This document shows positions 1 to 8,693 of a DNA stretch of 64,000 nucleotides, piece after piece. Within the stretch, counting starts at the first letter, position 1. The number at the start of each line of letters is the position of its first letter. This DNA is from Melioribacteraceae bacterium. GTDB taxonomy: Bacteria; Bacteroidota; Ignavibacteria; Ignavibacteriales; Melioribacteraceae. The stretch spans positions 1 to 64,000 of the forward strand of contig JAEINS010000016.1 of the NCBI GenBank assembly GCA_016342755.1. Reading direction: 5' to 3'. A program made the position numbers and the translations under genes. The notes under the pieces were generated by a model. It saw only the letters and a list, made by a program, of their open reading frames with translations, had not been told where the DNA came from and did not search any database.

Positions 1-229
1 AGGATGGCTAAAATTCCACTTTTTTCGGGAATTTTAATTGTCGTTTAAAAGGAATTATAAATGTCGTTAATCAAAAGGACAAATATTAAACGAAGCTTCT
101 ATCAAAACATTCAATTATGAAGATGGTTCTAGCTCCAAAGGATTTACTCCTACCTATTTATTCGAACCATATACTACTCAATTTTCAAATACAATAGTTA
201 AATTAATCAATCAAAATAATCCATTTGTT
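1..229 (+). pseudogene. Possible 5' remnant of the following ORF, split over two frames
   Basis: The reading frame of the next ORF stays open upstream to base 71 (an in-frame TAA lies at 68-70) but has no ATG, GTG or TTG before 230. Another frame, about 36-86, reads LKGIINVVNQK and joins sensibly to GQILNEASIKTF of the first frame at an AAAAGG run near 74-79. This looks like one coding sequence with one or two frameshifts, cut by the left edge. A sequencing error in the A-run would explain it equally well. No homologue is recognised. Confidence 0.35.
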
Positions 230-976
230 ATGAGCACAAATAGCACTACAATTAATTCTATTCCAACTAAAAGTGAACACAAGAATGTAATGGATTATCA
301 TTATTTCCAAGAGTGTAAAAGCTTGTGGGATATAATTGAACAACACTCACAATTGGTGAATGAAAATAATCCCTCTACTAAATATGGATATAGGTATCTA
401 GGAACTGAAAATGATACTAGAAAAAAAGGGCAAATAAACTTTTATTACTACCAAAGACCTAAAAATAAGTTTTTAGAATTTCTCAAAAAAGAAGAAAAAA
501 GGCTCAAAGAAAAATACTCCTTGTCACCCAACACACTATTGCAATTAGATTATCAAATAGAAGCAAATAATTATGCAAGAGAAAAGATTATTGATTATAT
601 AAAAAATAATTGGGTGTATAATGAGCAAAAAGGTCTTGTTAATATAATTGCTCAAACTAGAATTGCTGCTTCATATGGTTTATTACAAATGCTTTATTCC
701 ACAGCAGTTTTAGATAATGATTATCCTGAAACACTAAGTGATATTCCAGAAATGCTAAATGATCACTTTATTGGACTAAACTACTGTGTTCGTAACTTAA
801 AATTGTTGTTTTTTAGACATAATAAATTCTCTTTAGAGGAAACAAAATGTTGGGAGCCTAAACCAAAGTCAAAGTTTAAATTCGGGATTGGATATGAAAG
901 TGCATTAATGGGCATGTTTTACCAATGGAAGCTGGCAAGAAAGATAAAGGACAGCCAATTTATCAAAAAGAAGTAA
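230..976 (+). CDS. Hypothetical protein, possibly lysozyme/transglycosylase-like
   Basis: 248 codons from the first in-frame ATG. No ribosome site precedes this ATG and the frame is open a further 159 bases upstream, so the true start is probably lost or lies in the frameshifted region to the left. There is no signal peptide from this ATG. The middle is lysine/glutamate-rich and helical. Around residues 145-160 the stretch AASYGLLQMLYSTA loosely resembles the ES-x-GLMQ-x-x-x-STA core of SLT-type lytic transglycosylases, and a later YESALMGMFYQW could match their second helix, but the usual catalytic Glu-Ser pair is not obvious. The function is therefore a weak guess. The next gene follows after 36 bases and has its own AGGAG site. 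Confidence 0.5.
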   Translation: MSTNSTTINSIPTKSEHKNVMDYHYFQECKSLWDIIEQHSQLVNENNPSTKYGYRYLGTENDTRKKGQINFYYYQRPKNKFLEFLKKEEKRLKEKYSLSPNTLLQLDYQIEANNYAREKIIDYIKNNWVYNEQKGLVNIIAQTRIAASYGLLQMLYSTAVLDNDYPETLSDIPEMLNDHFIGLNYCVRNLKLLFFRHNKFSLEETKCWEPKPKSKFKFGIGYESALMGMFYQWKLARKIKDSQFIKKK

Positions 977-1012
977 TTAATAATTCTAAGTTATTTTTAC
1001 CTAGGAGATAAA

Positions 1013-3308
1013 ATGATTAAATCATATTTATTAATCTTTATAGTAATAATTCTTTCGATAAATAGTTTTTCACAAACTGTATCAAATTTGGAAGATAAAA
1101 CAACCATAAAAAATCAACTTCAAATTAAATTTGGTAATGATTATAAAATAACTGACTTTATAAATATGTCAGAAGTTGAAAATAATATTAGTGAACATAA
1201 ACTTAGATTTATCAGTAATCCAAGGGATCTATTGAGTAACTGTATAATATTTACCGCTAAAGAAAAAATGGATTCTGCTAATAATATATTAGGGATATAT
1301 AAAAACAATAATATAATTTGGTATTATGATAAAATACTTCCATCTAAAAATCGTAATGGGATAATATCTGCAACCTTCGATTTGACAAATAATGGGGAAG
1401 TTGAAATAATTACACTTTGGGAAATAATTGAACCTAGTTCTAAAAATTACAATTTGTGGATTCATTCTTGGGATGGTCAATTTGGGCAATGTATAATTGA
1501 TACATCTTATAATGAAAGTGAAATTACAACAGATAAAAATGCACTATATGATATAGTAGATTTTGAAGGTGACAATATTTGGGAAATAGTTACAAATAGC
1601 GTCTACAATGAACATCTTCATACTACTGTTTATTCATATGATGGTATTTCATTTAAAGATGATCCATCGAAAAATGATATTTCGATTGAAAAATTCTTCC
1701 CAAGAAATAATTTTTCAGTTAAGATAAACTTAAAACTAACTTTTTTATCAGAAAACTTATTTACCTATAAATATAATATTACAAATGAAAATTCCAGTAA
1801 ACAAATGATTAATGTTTTTGATTTATACACTAATCCTGATTCGATTATTACAATAAATAGTCCTTCAGGTTGGAATGGAGTTAAAATGGGTAAGGCCATT
1901 TCGTGGTCGGATTCACTTAATTTCATCCATCTTTCGACAAAAAATTTAATTGAACCTGGAAATAGTTGCAATGAATATTCTTTTGCAGCACTAGGAATTC
2001 CGTCTATTTCTAAATGTTATTTAAGAGGTTTAAATCATGAGACATATTTCGGAGATGATTTATATACAACAGTAGATGATTATGAAAATAATTCAATAGT
2101 GCTATTTACAGTTGGTTCTAATATCATAGATTCAACAATTACTATTATTGAATTTATTGATACAATAACTTCTTATACTGACAGTTCCTTTAAGTTTAAC
2201 TGGATACAAAACGAACAAACCAGAGATAAATACAATTCTATATTAAATAATGCAAAAAATTATTTAGAAACTAATAATAACAGTTTAGCAAAAGCAGAGT
2301 TACAAAAAATATTAACAGAATCTGTTCTTGACAGTTCTACAGTATTAACAAGCGAAGCATTTGCATTACTTTATTATAATACAGAATATTTAATTGAACA
2401 AATAAAGGATGAAGCACCAGCCGGAATGCCGGTAAAACTAATAGACAGCCAAGGCCATTTGCTAAAAGGCGGTACTTTAGAACAGTATGATGGAAGCTGG
2501 CAAAACGTAATAAATAACGGCAACGGTACTTTTATTGTTAATACAGAACGTGCAGCAATAAGCCTAAAAATGAATTACCTTGGCGGTTGGCAGCAGTTAA
2601 ACAATATTACAGTCGGGCAAGATACAGTTGTTTTCCAAACAGTTAACACAACAGTTCAGTTAAAAGACAGCCAAGGCAACAGATTGCCAAATGAAGGAAT
2701 TGTTTCTTTCTACGCCGGTAAATGGCAAATTATAGATACAACCCAAAACGGAACTGCTTCCAAAAGAATACAGTTTTAGAGTTAAGTATCTTGGTGCTAA
2801 CATTGACAAAAAACAGAATGTAGAAACTGAACCTTTAGTTAAATTCAATACGGTTAATACAACTATTCAACTAAATGACAGTCAAAACAACACATTACTA
2901 AATGAAGGAGTTGCTTCTTTTTACGCAGGTAGATGGCAAGGTATAGATATAACGCAAAGCGGAACCGATTCTATAGAACTGTTACCTAAAGAATACAGTT
3001 TTAGAATTGAGCACGAAAATATTCTTAACGATAAAAAACAAAATTTAAATGATGATACTGATGTTCAGTTTTCAACAATTCCGGTTACTGTTTCAGTTAA
3101 GGATAATAATGGTACTCCGATTGACAACGCCGAAGTAAGTTATTACTCAAAAAAATGGAATCTTGTTGGAGTTACAAACAATAATGGAGAGTTTATAATT
3201 GAACTGCTTCCAAAAAATATTTCATTCAGAATAAAAGTTGGGATACAGAATTTTGATAAAAAACAAGATACTAGTGTTATTAACGTAGTTGAGATTATTG
3301 TTGAGTAA
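1013..3308 (+). pseudogene. Secreted tandem-repeat protein disrupted by a frameshift
   Basis: The gene starts at ATG 1013 behind AGGAG. The first ~20 residues are a signal peptide ending FSQ. Residues ~115-200 contain two acidic FG-GAP-like stretches (DLTNNGEVEIITLW, DFEGDNIWEIV), a pattern seen in beta-propeller surface proteins. From residue ~474 there are four tandem ~75-residue repeats, each beginning V-x-L-x-DSQG and containing SFYAGxW. The open frame stops at 2777-2779 inside repeat 2, but the other half of the repeat array continues in another frame from about 2751 to TAA 3306-3308. Repeat 2 is 211 nt where repeat 3 is 225 nt, so 14 nt are missing. There is no T9SS sorting domain at the end. 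The truncated 588-residue product may still be made and exported. Specific function is unknown. Confidence 0.75.
2432..3308 (+). repeat. Four tandem ~75-codon protein repeats
   Basis: Repeats begin at 2432, 2654, 2865 and 3090, giving lengths of 222, 211, 225 and 219 nt. Shared elements are DSQ(G/N)N near the start, SFYAG(K/R)W in the middle (SYYSKKW in the last copy), ELLPKEYSFR and DKKQ. Repeats 2 and 3 are close enough at DNA level to show exactly which bases repeat 2 has lost. They are likely beta-sandwich modules of a surface protein. Confidence 0.8.
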
Positions 3309-3311
3309 TTT

Positions 3312-3344
3312 AAACCTCCGAGGTTTTAAAAACCTCGGAGGTTT
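3312..3344. repeat. Perfect palindromic element after the repeat-protein gene
   Basis: Arms aaacctccgaggttt (3312-3326) and aaacctcggaggttt (3330-3344) are perfect 15-bp reverse complements around a 3-base centre. Each arm is itself nearly palindromic. The element starts 4 bases after the stop codon at 3308, so it probably acts as a transcription terminator. A related, partly decayed copy lies at 18251-18290, also directly after a gene end, so it is a repeat family rather than a one-off hairpin. Confidence 0.8.
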
Positions 3345-3374
3345 CTGTATTATCGAAAAAACAGGAGAAAAAAA

Positions 3375-4019
3375 ATGAGAAATACATATATACTGCTGAT
3401 GATAATATTCTTATCATCACTAGCCTATTCCCAAACAATTTATGATGTTGAACCTGGTACGTCCGGGAATGAAATTTATCTTTCGCTAGAAAACATTTCA
3501 GAAGGTGATTTAAGTTCAAGCTTATTTGTTAAAGAAAAAAGTAATTCTGAGTTTATTGAGTTTACAAAAAACGAAGTTATTTTAGAAAACTTAAAAACAA
3601 GTGAAATTAAAGATGCATATTTCAAATTTGATATTAAAAGAGACGCACCGGTAAATGAACTTGACACACTTAAATTTTTGATTTCAAATAAAAACGGATA
3701 TTCAATTAGCAAAGATATTATTGTAAAATATCTTCCGCCTTCAAATTTTGAACTTGAACAAAATTATCCAAATCCATTTAATCCAAGTACGAAAATAAGA
3801 TTTCAATTGCCACAAAATGCAAAGGTCACTCTAAAAATCTATGATATTCTTGGTTCAGAAGTTACCACACTTATAAATCAAAATAAAACTGCCGGCTTTC
3901 ATGAAGTAAATTGGCAAGCAATAAATTATTCTAGCGGAACTTATATTTATCAATTAATTGCTGAGATGGAAACTGGAGTTACTAAAATAGATAAGAAAAA
4001 AATGTTATTACTTAAATAA
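3375..4019 (+). CDS. Small secreted protein with T9SS type A sorting domain
   Basis: 214 residues, with AGGAG just before ATG 3375. Residues 1-20 are a signal peptide ending AYSQ. Residues ~21-120 form a short beta-rich domain without a recognised family. From ~124 the type A sorting domain begins (FELEQNYPNPFNPSTKIRF) and runs to the end with the usual Y-D-I-L-G, SSGTYIYQL and MLLLK landmarks. In Bacteroidota and Ignavibacteria such domains direct proteins through the outer membrane by the type IX secretion system, after which the domain is removed or anchored. With only ~100 residues of cargo, a structural or adhesive role is more likely than an enzyme. It follows the repeat-protein gene and is closed by the hairpin at 4049-4106. 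Confidence 0.85.
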   Translation: MRNTYILLMIIFLSSLAYSQTIYDVEPGTSGNEIYLSLENISEGDLSSSLFVKEKSNSEFIEFTKNEVILENLKTSEIKDAYFKFDIKRDAPVNELDTLKFLISNKNGYSISKDIIVKYLPPSNFELEQNYPNPFNPSTKIRFQLPQNAKVTLKIYDILGSEVTTLINQNKTAGFHEVNWQAINYSSGTYIYQLIAEMETGVTKIDKKKMLLLK

Positions 4020-4048
4020 TGGCGTATATGTATTGATGAAGGAAACAC

Positions 4049-4106
4049 AAATCCCCGCAATTTTTACTTGCTCGCAATTTTGTTGGGTAGGAGATTGCGG
4101 GGATTT
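4049..4106. terminator. Terminator shared by two convergent genes
   Basis: Perfect 13-bp arms aaatccccgcaat (4049-4061) and attgcggggattt (4094-4106), with a 32-base loop and a T-run continuing to the right. It lies between the plus-strand gene ending at 4019 and the minus-strand gene ending at 4109, so it can serve both. Confidence 0.8.
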
Positions 4107-4108
4107 TT

Positions 4109-5509
4109 TTATTTCGTTATAATATTTATATTTCCCGACATTGTACTTATTTCGATTTTATTATTCGACTCACTTCCAATACTTCCAATTCCAATCATAC
4201 TGCTACCAAGTTTTTTAATTTTCACCGGAATATCGGTTCTAATCTCCGAGTATTCAGCAGTAAGATCAACAGTTCCTTCATATCCTTCGGGCATTCTTAT
4301 TTTAACTTCACCATATTCACTAATTATTTTAACATTATTAGGAACTTTATCAAGATCGAGTAAGGTTACATTACTTTTATTACTAATTTTTACATTATTA
4401 GCTGTAATTTTTTTGAAATCAATATTTGAGTATTGAGCTTCTATTTCTATATCTCCACGAATATTTTTTGCGTCAATAGAAGAGCTCTGGGTAATAATGG
4501 AAATATTTCCCCCGATATTATTAAGCCTAAAGTTTGAATAAGAATCATCCACGTTCAAATCCCCTTTTGCATCAGTAATATTAAGATTTCCGCTTTTTAT
4601 TATAACATCCATTTTATCCGACGCGGTTCCGGTAATTTTACTTAAATCACACTCAGAATAAGGCGCGTCAATTTTAACACCGCCAACATTATTACAATAA
4701 ATATTTCCGCTCCGCGTAACAATTGTGGTCATTCCGCCTATATTATTTATTTCCATATCGCTGTAAGGAGAATGAATATCCAAATCTTTTGTAACATCTT
4801 TTATTTTAATTGTACCGCTTCTAGAACCTATTTTGCATTCTCCATCAATATTGTTCACGTATAAGTCCGAATAATCAGCCTTAATATCCAGTTCACCGGC
4901 AAATTTATCTATTTTCAAAACTGAACTTCTGGTTTCTAAATTTAACTGCCCTTCTGAATTTTCTATCTGAATATCGCCATAATTATTATTAATCTCTTGA
5001 AGATTACCGCAATTTCTCAGTAAAATTTCATTCCCGTTGCCGGATAACTTAAACTCCTCTTCAAGATCAAATATTTTAAGTTCGCTATAACTAAAATCGG
5101 CAGTAAGTAAATTATGCTTTGGAACAAATATTTTACCCGTTACATTAATTGAAATATTATACACAAATTTTAATCGTAATAAATCCCAGAAACTCCAGCC
5201 GCCATTATGTTTTGGAGCTTCAAAATAAAGGTGTAAAATTGAATTAGTATTTTCTTCAACTATCTTAAAATTTTCAATAAATTCTTTCTCAAAATCCCCA
5301 TCACTGCACGAAACCTCAACATTTAAGTTAAAACTAACAGACTGTTTATCCCACGCCTGAACTGTAACATCCATTCCGGGATAAGCTTTTAATACAATTT
5401 TCTGATCAGCGGAAACGTTAAAAGATTCATCTATTTTTTTAGATTTTTGCGCGGAAATTACTGAACAGACAAACAATAATATTATAAATACCTTAATTGA
5501 AGTTTTCAT
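4109..5509 (-). CDS. DUF4097-family beta-repeat exported protein
   Basis: 466 residues with an N-terminal signal peptide (hydrophobic stretch ~5-18, cleavage near ISAQ). From ~residue 30 the protein is a run of short beta-strand repeats of the form 'S-G-N-I-x-I ... YSD-L-x-I-x-N-I-x-G', ending GNINIITK. This is typical of DUF4097/putative auto-transporter adhesin head domains, which form right-handed beta-helices. No catalytic motif is visible. The start overlaps the end of the upstream one-TM protein by 17 bases, and that gene abuts an ECF sigma factor, so the three form one operon. DUF4097 proteins are commonly found beside sigma/anti-sigma pairs. A role in sensing or responding to envelope state is inferred from context only. 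Confidence 0.8.
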   Translation of the reverse strand: MKTSIKVFIILLFVCSVISAQKSKKIDESFNVSADQKIVLKAYPGMDVTVQAWDKQSVSFNLNVEVSCSDGDFEKEFIENFKIVEENTNSILHLYFEAPKHNGGWSFWDLLRLKFVYNISINVTGKIFVPKHNLLTADFSYSELKIFDLEEEFKLSGNGNEILLRNCGNLQEINNNYGDIQIENSEGQLNLETRSSVLKIDKFAGELDIKADYSDLYVNNIDGECKIGSRSGTIKIKDVTKDLDIHSPYSDMEINNIGGMTTIVTRSGNIYCNNVGGVKIDAPYSECDLSKITGTASDKMDVIIKSGNLNITDAKGDLNVDDSYSNFRLNNIGGNISIITQSSSIDAKNIRGDIEIEAQYSNIDFKKITANNVKISNKSNVTLLDLDKVPNNVKIISEYGEVKIRMPEGYEGTVDLTAEYSEIRTDIPVKIKKLGSSMIGIGSIGSESNNKIEISTMSGNINIITK

Positions 5510-5999
5510 TTTTCACCTCTATTAGAATTAAATCTTCTATAGCTTTAAGTTTCATTTTATAAAGATTCATTAACCTTTGCTCTTTAACCGTAGAGCTGAT
5601 TTGAATATTTTTTAAGTCGGATATTGCCAGATTTATTCCCTTAATTCTCTCAAAATTTTCCCCGAATTGTCCATCAACAACTACTTTGGGGTATTTCAAA
5701 TTATCTTCGTCAATTATGCTGTTTTCCAGATTATTAATTACATCCGAATAAACTTTGTTTACCTTCAACAAATTTGGAGTTCTTTGGTAGATAGAATTTT
5801 CAATAGTTGTGTACAAACCAACTATCATAAAATAAACCACGACAGTAAATCCCATTCCAAAGACAAAACTTTTGAGATCGAGAAAAATCTTTTTTCTCTC
5901 TTTTTGCGGGAATGATTTTTTTACACCTTTCCAAATTCTATTTCGCTCAGAGTTTGTAATAAATTCATCTTCTGAATAAAACGATTTTTTATCTATCAT
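5493..5999 (-). CDS. Single-pass membrane protein, putative anti-sigma factor
   Basis: 168 residues. Residues 1-44 are charged and probably cytoplasmic, ~45-67 form one transmembrane helix (GMGFTVVVYFMIVGLY) and ~68-168 are mostly helical and probably periplasmic. Its ATG directly follows the TAA of the ECF sigma gene with no spacer, and its 3' end overlaps the DUF4097 gene, so translation is likely coupled. Position and topology fit an anti-sigma factor that holds the sigma factor at the membrane. However, no ZAS (HxxxCxxC) zinc motif is present and no anti-sigma family is recognised, so the role rests on context. Confidence 0.6.
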   Translation of the reverse strand: MIDKKSFYSEDEFITNSERNRIWKGVKKSFPQKERKKIFLDLKSFVFGMGFTVVVYFMIVGLYTTIENSIYQRTPNLLKVNKVYSDVINNLENSIIDEDNLKYPKVVVDGQFGENFERIKGINLAISDLKNIQISSTVKEQRLMNLYKMKLKAIEDLILIEVKNENFN

Positions 6000-6539
6000 T
6001 TAAATTGTCTCCGACTGTTTCAGCCATTTTTCCCTTAAATATTTTTTTGTCCTGCTTAAACTTGTTCTGCACGCAACAACACTTGTGTCCATCATTTCAG
6101 CAATTTCAGAATGAGAATAACCTTCAACTTCAAATAATATAAATATTGCTTTCTTTTCTTCAGTTAAACCGGAAAGAAGCCATTTCATATCATGCGTCCA
6201 CTCAAAATTATCTTCAAACTCAACTTTGTGCAGTTTTTCCTGAGCATCAAGATCTTCAAAATTCCACTTATTATTTTTCTTTAAATCTGAACGCATTTCG
6301 TTTAAGCCAATTCTAAAAAGCCATGTTGAAAACTTAGATGTACCATGAAATCCGTTTATATACCTGAACGCTTTTATAAAAGTATTCTGAGTCCAATCCT
6401 CCGCTAAATCCCTGTCCTTTGCAAACTGCATTAGAAAACAGAAAAGATTATCCGCGTGAAAATCAAAAAGTTTGCGGCTGGCGTTCTGATCGCCGGATTT
6501 AATCTTAGCAATTATTTGAAGTTCTTCTTTTTTATTCAT
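6000..6539 (-). CDS. ECF-subfamily RNA polymerase sigma factor
   Basis: 179 residues. Region 2 spans ~20-90 (FDFHADNLFCFLMQFAKD, then DWTQNTFIKAF and FSTWLFRIGLNE). Region 4 spans ~118-172 (LTEEKKAIFILFEVEGYSH, SEIAEMMDTSVVACRTSLSR, a helix-turn-helix). It lacks region 3, as expected for an extracytoplasmic-function sigma factor. Together with the following putative anti-sigma gene and the DUF4097 gene it forms a three-gene operon. A candidate promoter with ECF-like elements lies 31 bases upstream of the ATG and would allow autoregulation. Confidence 0.9.
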   Translation of the reverse strand: MNKKEELQIIAKIKSGDQNASRKLFDFHADNLFCFLMQFAKDRDLAEDWTQNTFIKAFRYINGFHGTSKFSTWLFRIGLNEMRSDLKKNNKWNFEDLDAQEKLHKVEFEDNFEWTHDMKWLLSGLTEEKKAIFILFEVEGYSHSEIAEMMDTSVVACRTSLSRTKKYLREKWLKQSETI

Positions 6540-6569
6540 TCCAATTCAATTAACTGAATAACTAATACT

Positions 6570-6598
6570 TAGATATGAAAATATAGGTAAACGTTACA
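6570..6598 (-). promoter_or_regulatory. Candidate autoregulated ECF promoter
   Basis: On the minus strand TGTAACGTTT begins at 6598 (TGTAAC = 6598-6593), followed by a 17-base spacer and TATCTA (6575-6570), 31 bases upstream of the sigma-factor ATG. An AAC-containing -35 element is common in ECF promoters. Assignment by eye from one site only. Confidence 0.35.
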
Positions 6599-6627
6599 AG
6601 GAGTACATATTTTTTTGGCGGGATGGC

Positions 6628-6655
6628 AAAAAAAACCCTTCGTAATGAAGGGCTT
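6628..6655 (-). terminator. Intrinsic terminator of the SprA-related gene
   Basis: Read on the minus strand: AAGCCCTTC, loop ATTAC, GAAGGG, then eight T residues. It lies 11 bases after the stop codon at 6667. Confidence 0.85.
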
Positions 6656-6666
6656 AAACGGAGTAT

Positions 6667-7338
6667 TTATTTTACTTTTACGTCGAGCTTTGTCGGTGTC
6701 ATCTTATGATTTTCAATTCTTCCACTCGAATCATAAGTAGTAATTTCATTTTTACTTTCAAATTTATCTAAAGGTTTTTCGCCAGTCTTTAAACTTTCAA
6801 TACTATCCTTAGAATCACTAAGCTTTTTCTTCTGGAGTTCAACCTGCGCATTTCTCTCCATCTGCGCGGCTTCCTGGGCAACTTTACGATCCTGGGAAGA
6901 CGGCCGCTGCGGAGCTAATGCAGCCTGCTTAATCTGCCTGGCTTTTCTAATTGTAGCTTCCGGGTCATCTGGAACGGGCGAAACATCGATGGAAACATCT
7001 CCGCCAGAAGCGTACCTTTGTCCGTCAGGACCAATTGTGTACTCATAGTTTGGCGGTCCGCTCGATAATGAACCTGCTGTTCTCTTGTGAGCTTGCTCAT
7101 GGATTTTTACTTCCCTGTCACGATCCTTAAGCCTCTTAACTTCTTCTTGCTCTTTTTTCTTTTCTTTAACTTCAGAATCAGGTGCTTTTTCAAATTCTAA
7201 ATCAGGGTTTTTATTCTGTTTTTCTTCCACTTTAGAATTTTTATCGTTGGCTTTTTTTGCCTGAGCAGCACCGTTTAATCCAAGTTCTACATTTAAGTTA
7301 ATGTAGTTATTCTGTAGAGAAACTCCTGTGGCTGACAT
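6667..7338 (-). CDS. SprA-related family protein, putative metalloprotease catalytic domain
   Basis: 223 residues. Residues ~40-80 are lysine/glutamate-rich and likely coiled or disordered. At ~82-88 there is a zinc-protease-type HExxH (HEQAHKRTAG), followed by the family signature GPPNYEYTIGPDGQRYASGG and DVSIDVSPVPDDPEATIRKA. These match the SprA-related family; its name does not mean the T9SS translocon SprA. No signal peptide is seen, so it is cytoplasmic or exported by an unusual route. A moderate ribosome site (AAAGGATTG) precedes the ATG. It is probably its own transcription unit, with the terminator at 6628-6655. The substrate is unknown; the HExxH is seen, the protease activity is inferred. 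Confidence 0.8.
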   Translation of the reverse strand: MSATGVSLQNNYINLNVELGLNGAAQAKKANDKNSKVEEKQNKNPDLEFEKAPDSEVKEKKKEQEEVKRLKDRDREVKIHEQAHKRTAGSLSSGPPNYEYTIGPDGQRYASGGDVSIDVSPVPDDPEATIRKARQIKQAALAPQRPSSQDRKVAQEAAQMERNAQVELQKKKLSDSKDSIESLKTGEKPLDKFESKNEITTYDSSGRIENHKMTPTKLDVKVK

Positions 7339-7472
7339 AAAACAATCCTTTGTTTAATTAATGTCTACTTACTCAACTCCATCATCGGAAGAAAGATTAG
7401 AATCTTTAATAAGTTTTTTTAAACTTTTCTTTAAAGTTTAGGGAAATACACATTTGGTTCAATTTGGAGGGC

Positions 7473-7505
7473 ATAAACCCAATTTCTTTAAGAAATTGGG
7501 TTTAT
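7473..7505 (-). terminator. Palindromic terminator after the alcohol dehydrogenase gene
   Basis: Perfect 16-bp arms (7473-7488 ataaacccaatttctt and 7490-7505) around a single central base. It begins 6 bases past the stop codon at 7511-7513 on the minus strand. Confidence 0.75.
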
Positions 7506-7510
7506 AAACT

Positions 7511-8677
7511 TTATAACGCTAATTCATAAATTTTTCTGATATCTTCTTTTTCCAACTTTTTATAATTACCCATAGGAGCAGATAAAGCAGCATTTTCAGT
7601 CAATTTATCAAGATCTCCTTTTTTAACGCCAACTTCAGTTAATGAAATTGGTGCTCCAAGTAATTTATAATAATCTTGCAACATTTCAATCATTTTATCA
7701 GCTTTTTCTAAATCCGTTCCATCAGTAATTCCAAATATTTTCTCCGCAAATCTTACAAACTTTGAAGGATTAGCTCTTGAAACATATTTCATCCAGGCCG
7801 GGAAAATAATTGCCAGTCCGGCTCCGTGCGCAATATCAAAATAAGCACTTACAGAATGTTCCATCTGATGAGTTGCCCAATCGCCGCCGCTTTTTCCGGC
7901 ACCAACAACTCCGTTTAACGCCATTGTTGCAGACCATGCAAGCTGTGCCCGTGATTCATAATTTTCCGGCTCATTTACACAAATTTCACCATGATTCATT
8001 GTAGTCCTAATGATGCCTTCAATCAACTCGTCCTGAATATCTGTACTTTTAGTACTATCAAAATACTGTTCAAACAAGTGTGAAAGTGTATCAACTGTTC
8101 CATTTACAGTTTACTCTTTTGGCAATGTAAACTGAATTTCCGGATCAATTACAGTAACTGTTGGATATGAACTGCTGCCAGCGGTAAACGCCCATTTTTT
8201 ATATTCATCTTCTTTTGTTACAACAGCAAAAGCATTCATTTCTGAACCAGTAGCTGATAAAGTTAAGATTGTAAAAATTGGAAGTGACTTTGTTGCCGCG
8301 GCCTTTCCTTCAAAACAATCCCAGATATTTCCATCAAAATAAAATCCGGCAGCAATAACTTTTGCGCTATCAATCACACTTCCGCCGCCAACTGCCAAAA
8401 TTCCGTCTACATTTTCTTTTTTACACAAATCAATGGCTTCGTTTACTTTTGCAAGAACCGGATTTGGTTTAACTCCGCCAAGTTCAACAAATTCAATTCC
8501 ATTTTCTTTAAGCGATGCAACCGTTTTATCATATACTCCATTTTTGAAAATAGATGATTTTCCATAAAGTAATAAAACTTTTTTAACGGCATTTTCTTCT
8601 ATTTCTTTTCCAATTTGTCCAATGGTTTCTTTTCCAAATAATACTTTGGTCGGGTTATAAAAGGCAAAGTTATTCAT
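7511..8677 (-). pseudogene. YqhD/BDH-type iron-containing alcohol dehydrogenase, interrupted by an in-frame stop
   Basis: The whole 388-codon frame aligns in length with E. coli YqhD (387 aa). It begins MNNFAFYNPTKVLFG, carries the NAD(P)-binding GILAVGGGSVIDSAK and ATGSEMNA, and ends IRKIYELAL. One codon, 8113-8111, is TAA: the frame reads FTLPKE-stop-TVNGTVDTLSH with no frame change. YqhD has Gln at this place (LPPRQVANGVVDA), so a CAA-to-TAA change is the simplest explanation. Metal ligands D and H (DTLSH) and the later histidines (MEHSVSAYFDIAH) all lie after the stop, so the upstream product cannot be active alone. The second half has no ribosome site at its first ATG (8077). The gene is 16 bases after the M23 gene, likely in the same operon. 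Readthrough or sequence error is possible. Confidence 0.85.
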
Positions 8678-8693
8678 ATCTATTTCCTTAAAA

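Noticed and set aside
4068-4436. 122-codon hydrophobic plus-strand frame opposite the DUF4097 gene
   Set aside because: Lies antisense to a strong coding gene and begins in its terminator; a shadow of the beta repeats.
6667-7338. Considered as the T9SS translocon protein SprA
   Set aside because: It is 223 residues against over 2,000 for SprA, and matches only the SprA-related domain.
7511-8077. Second half of the alcohol dehydrogenase as a separate gene
   Set aside because: It lacks a ribosome site and the N-terminal cofactor domain, and it shares the frame of the first half.
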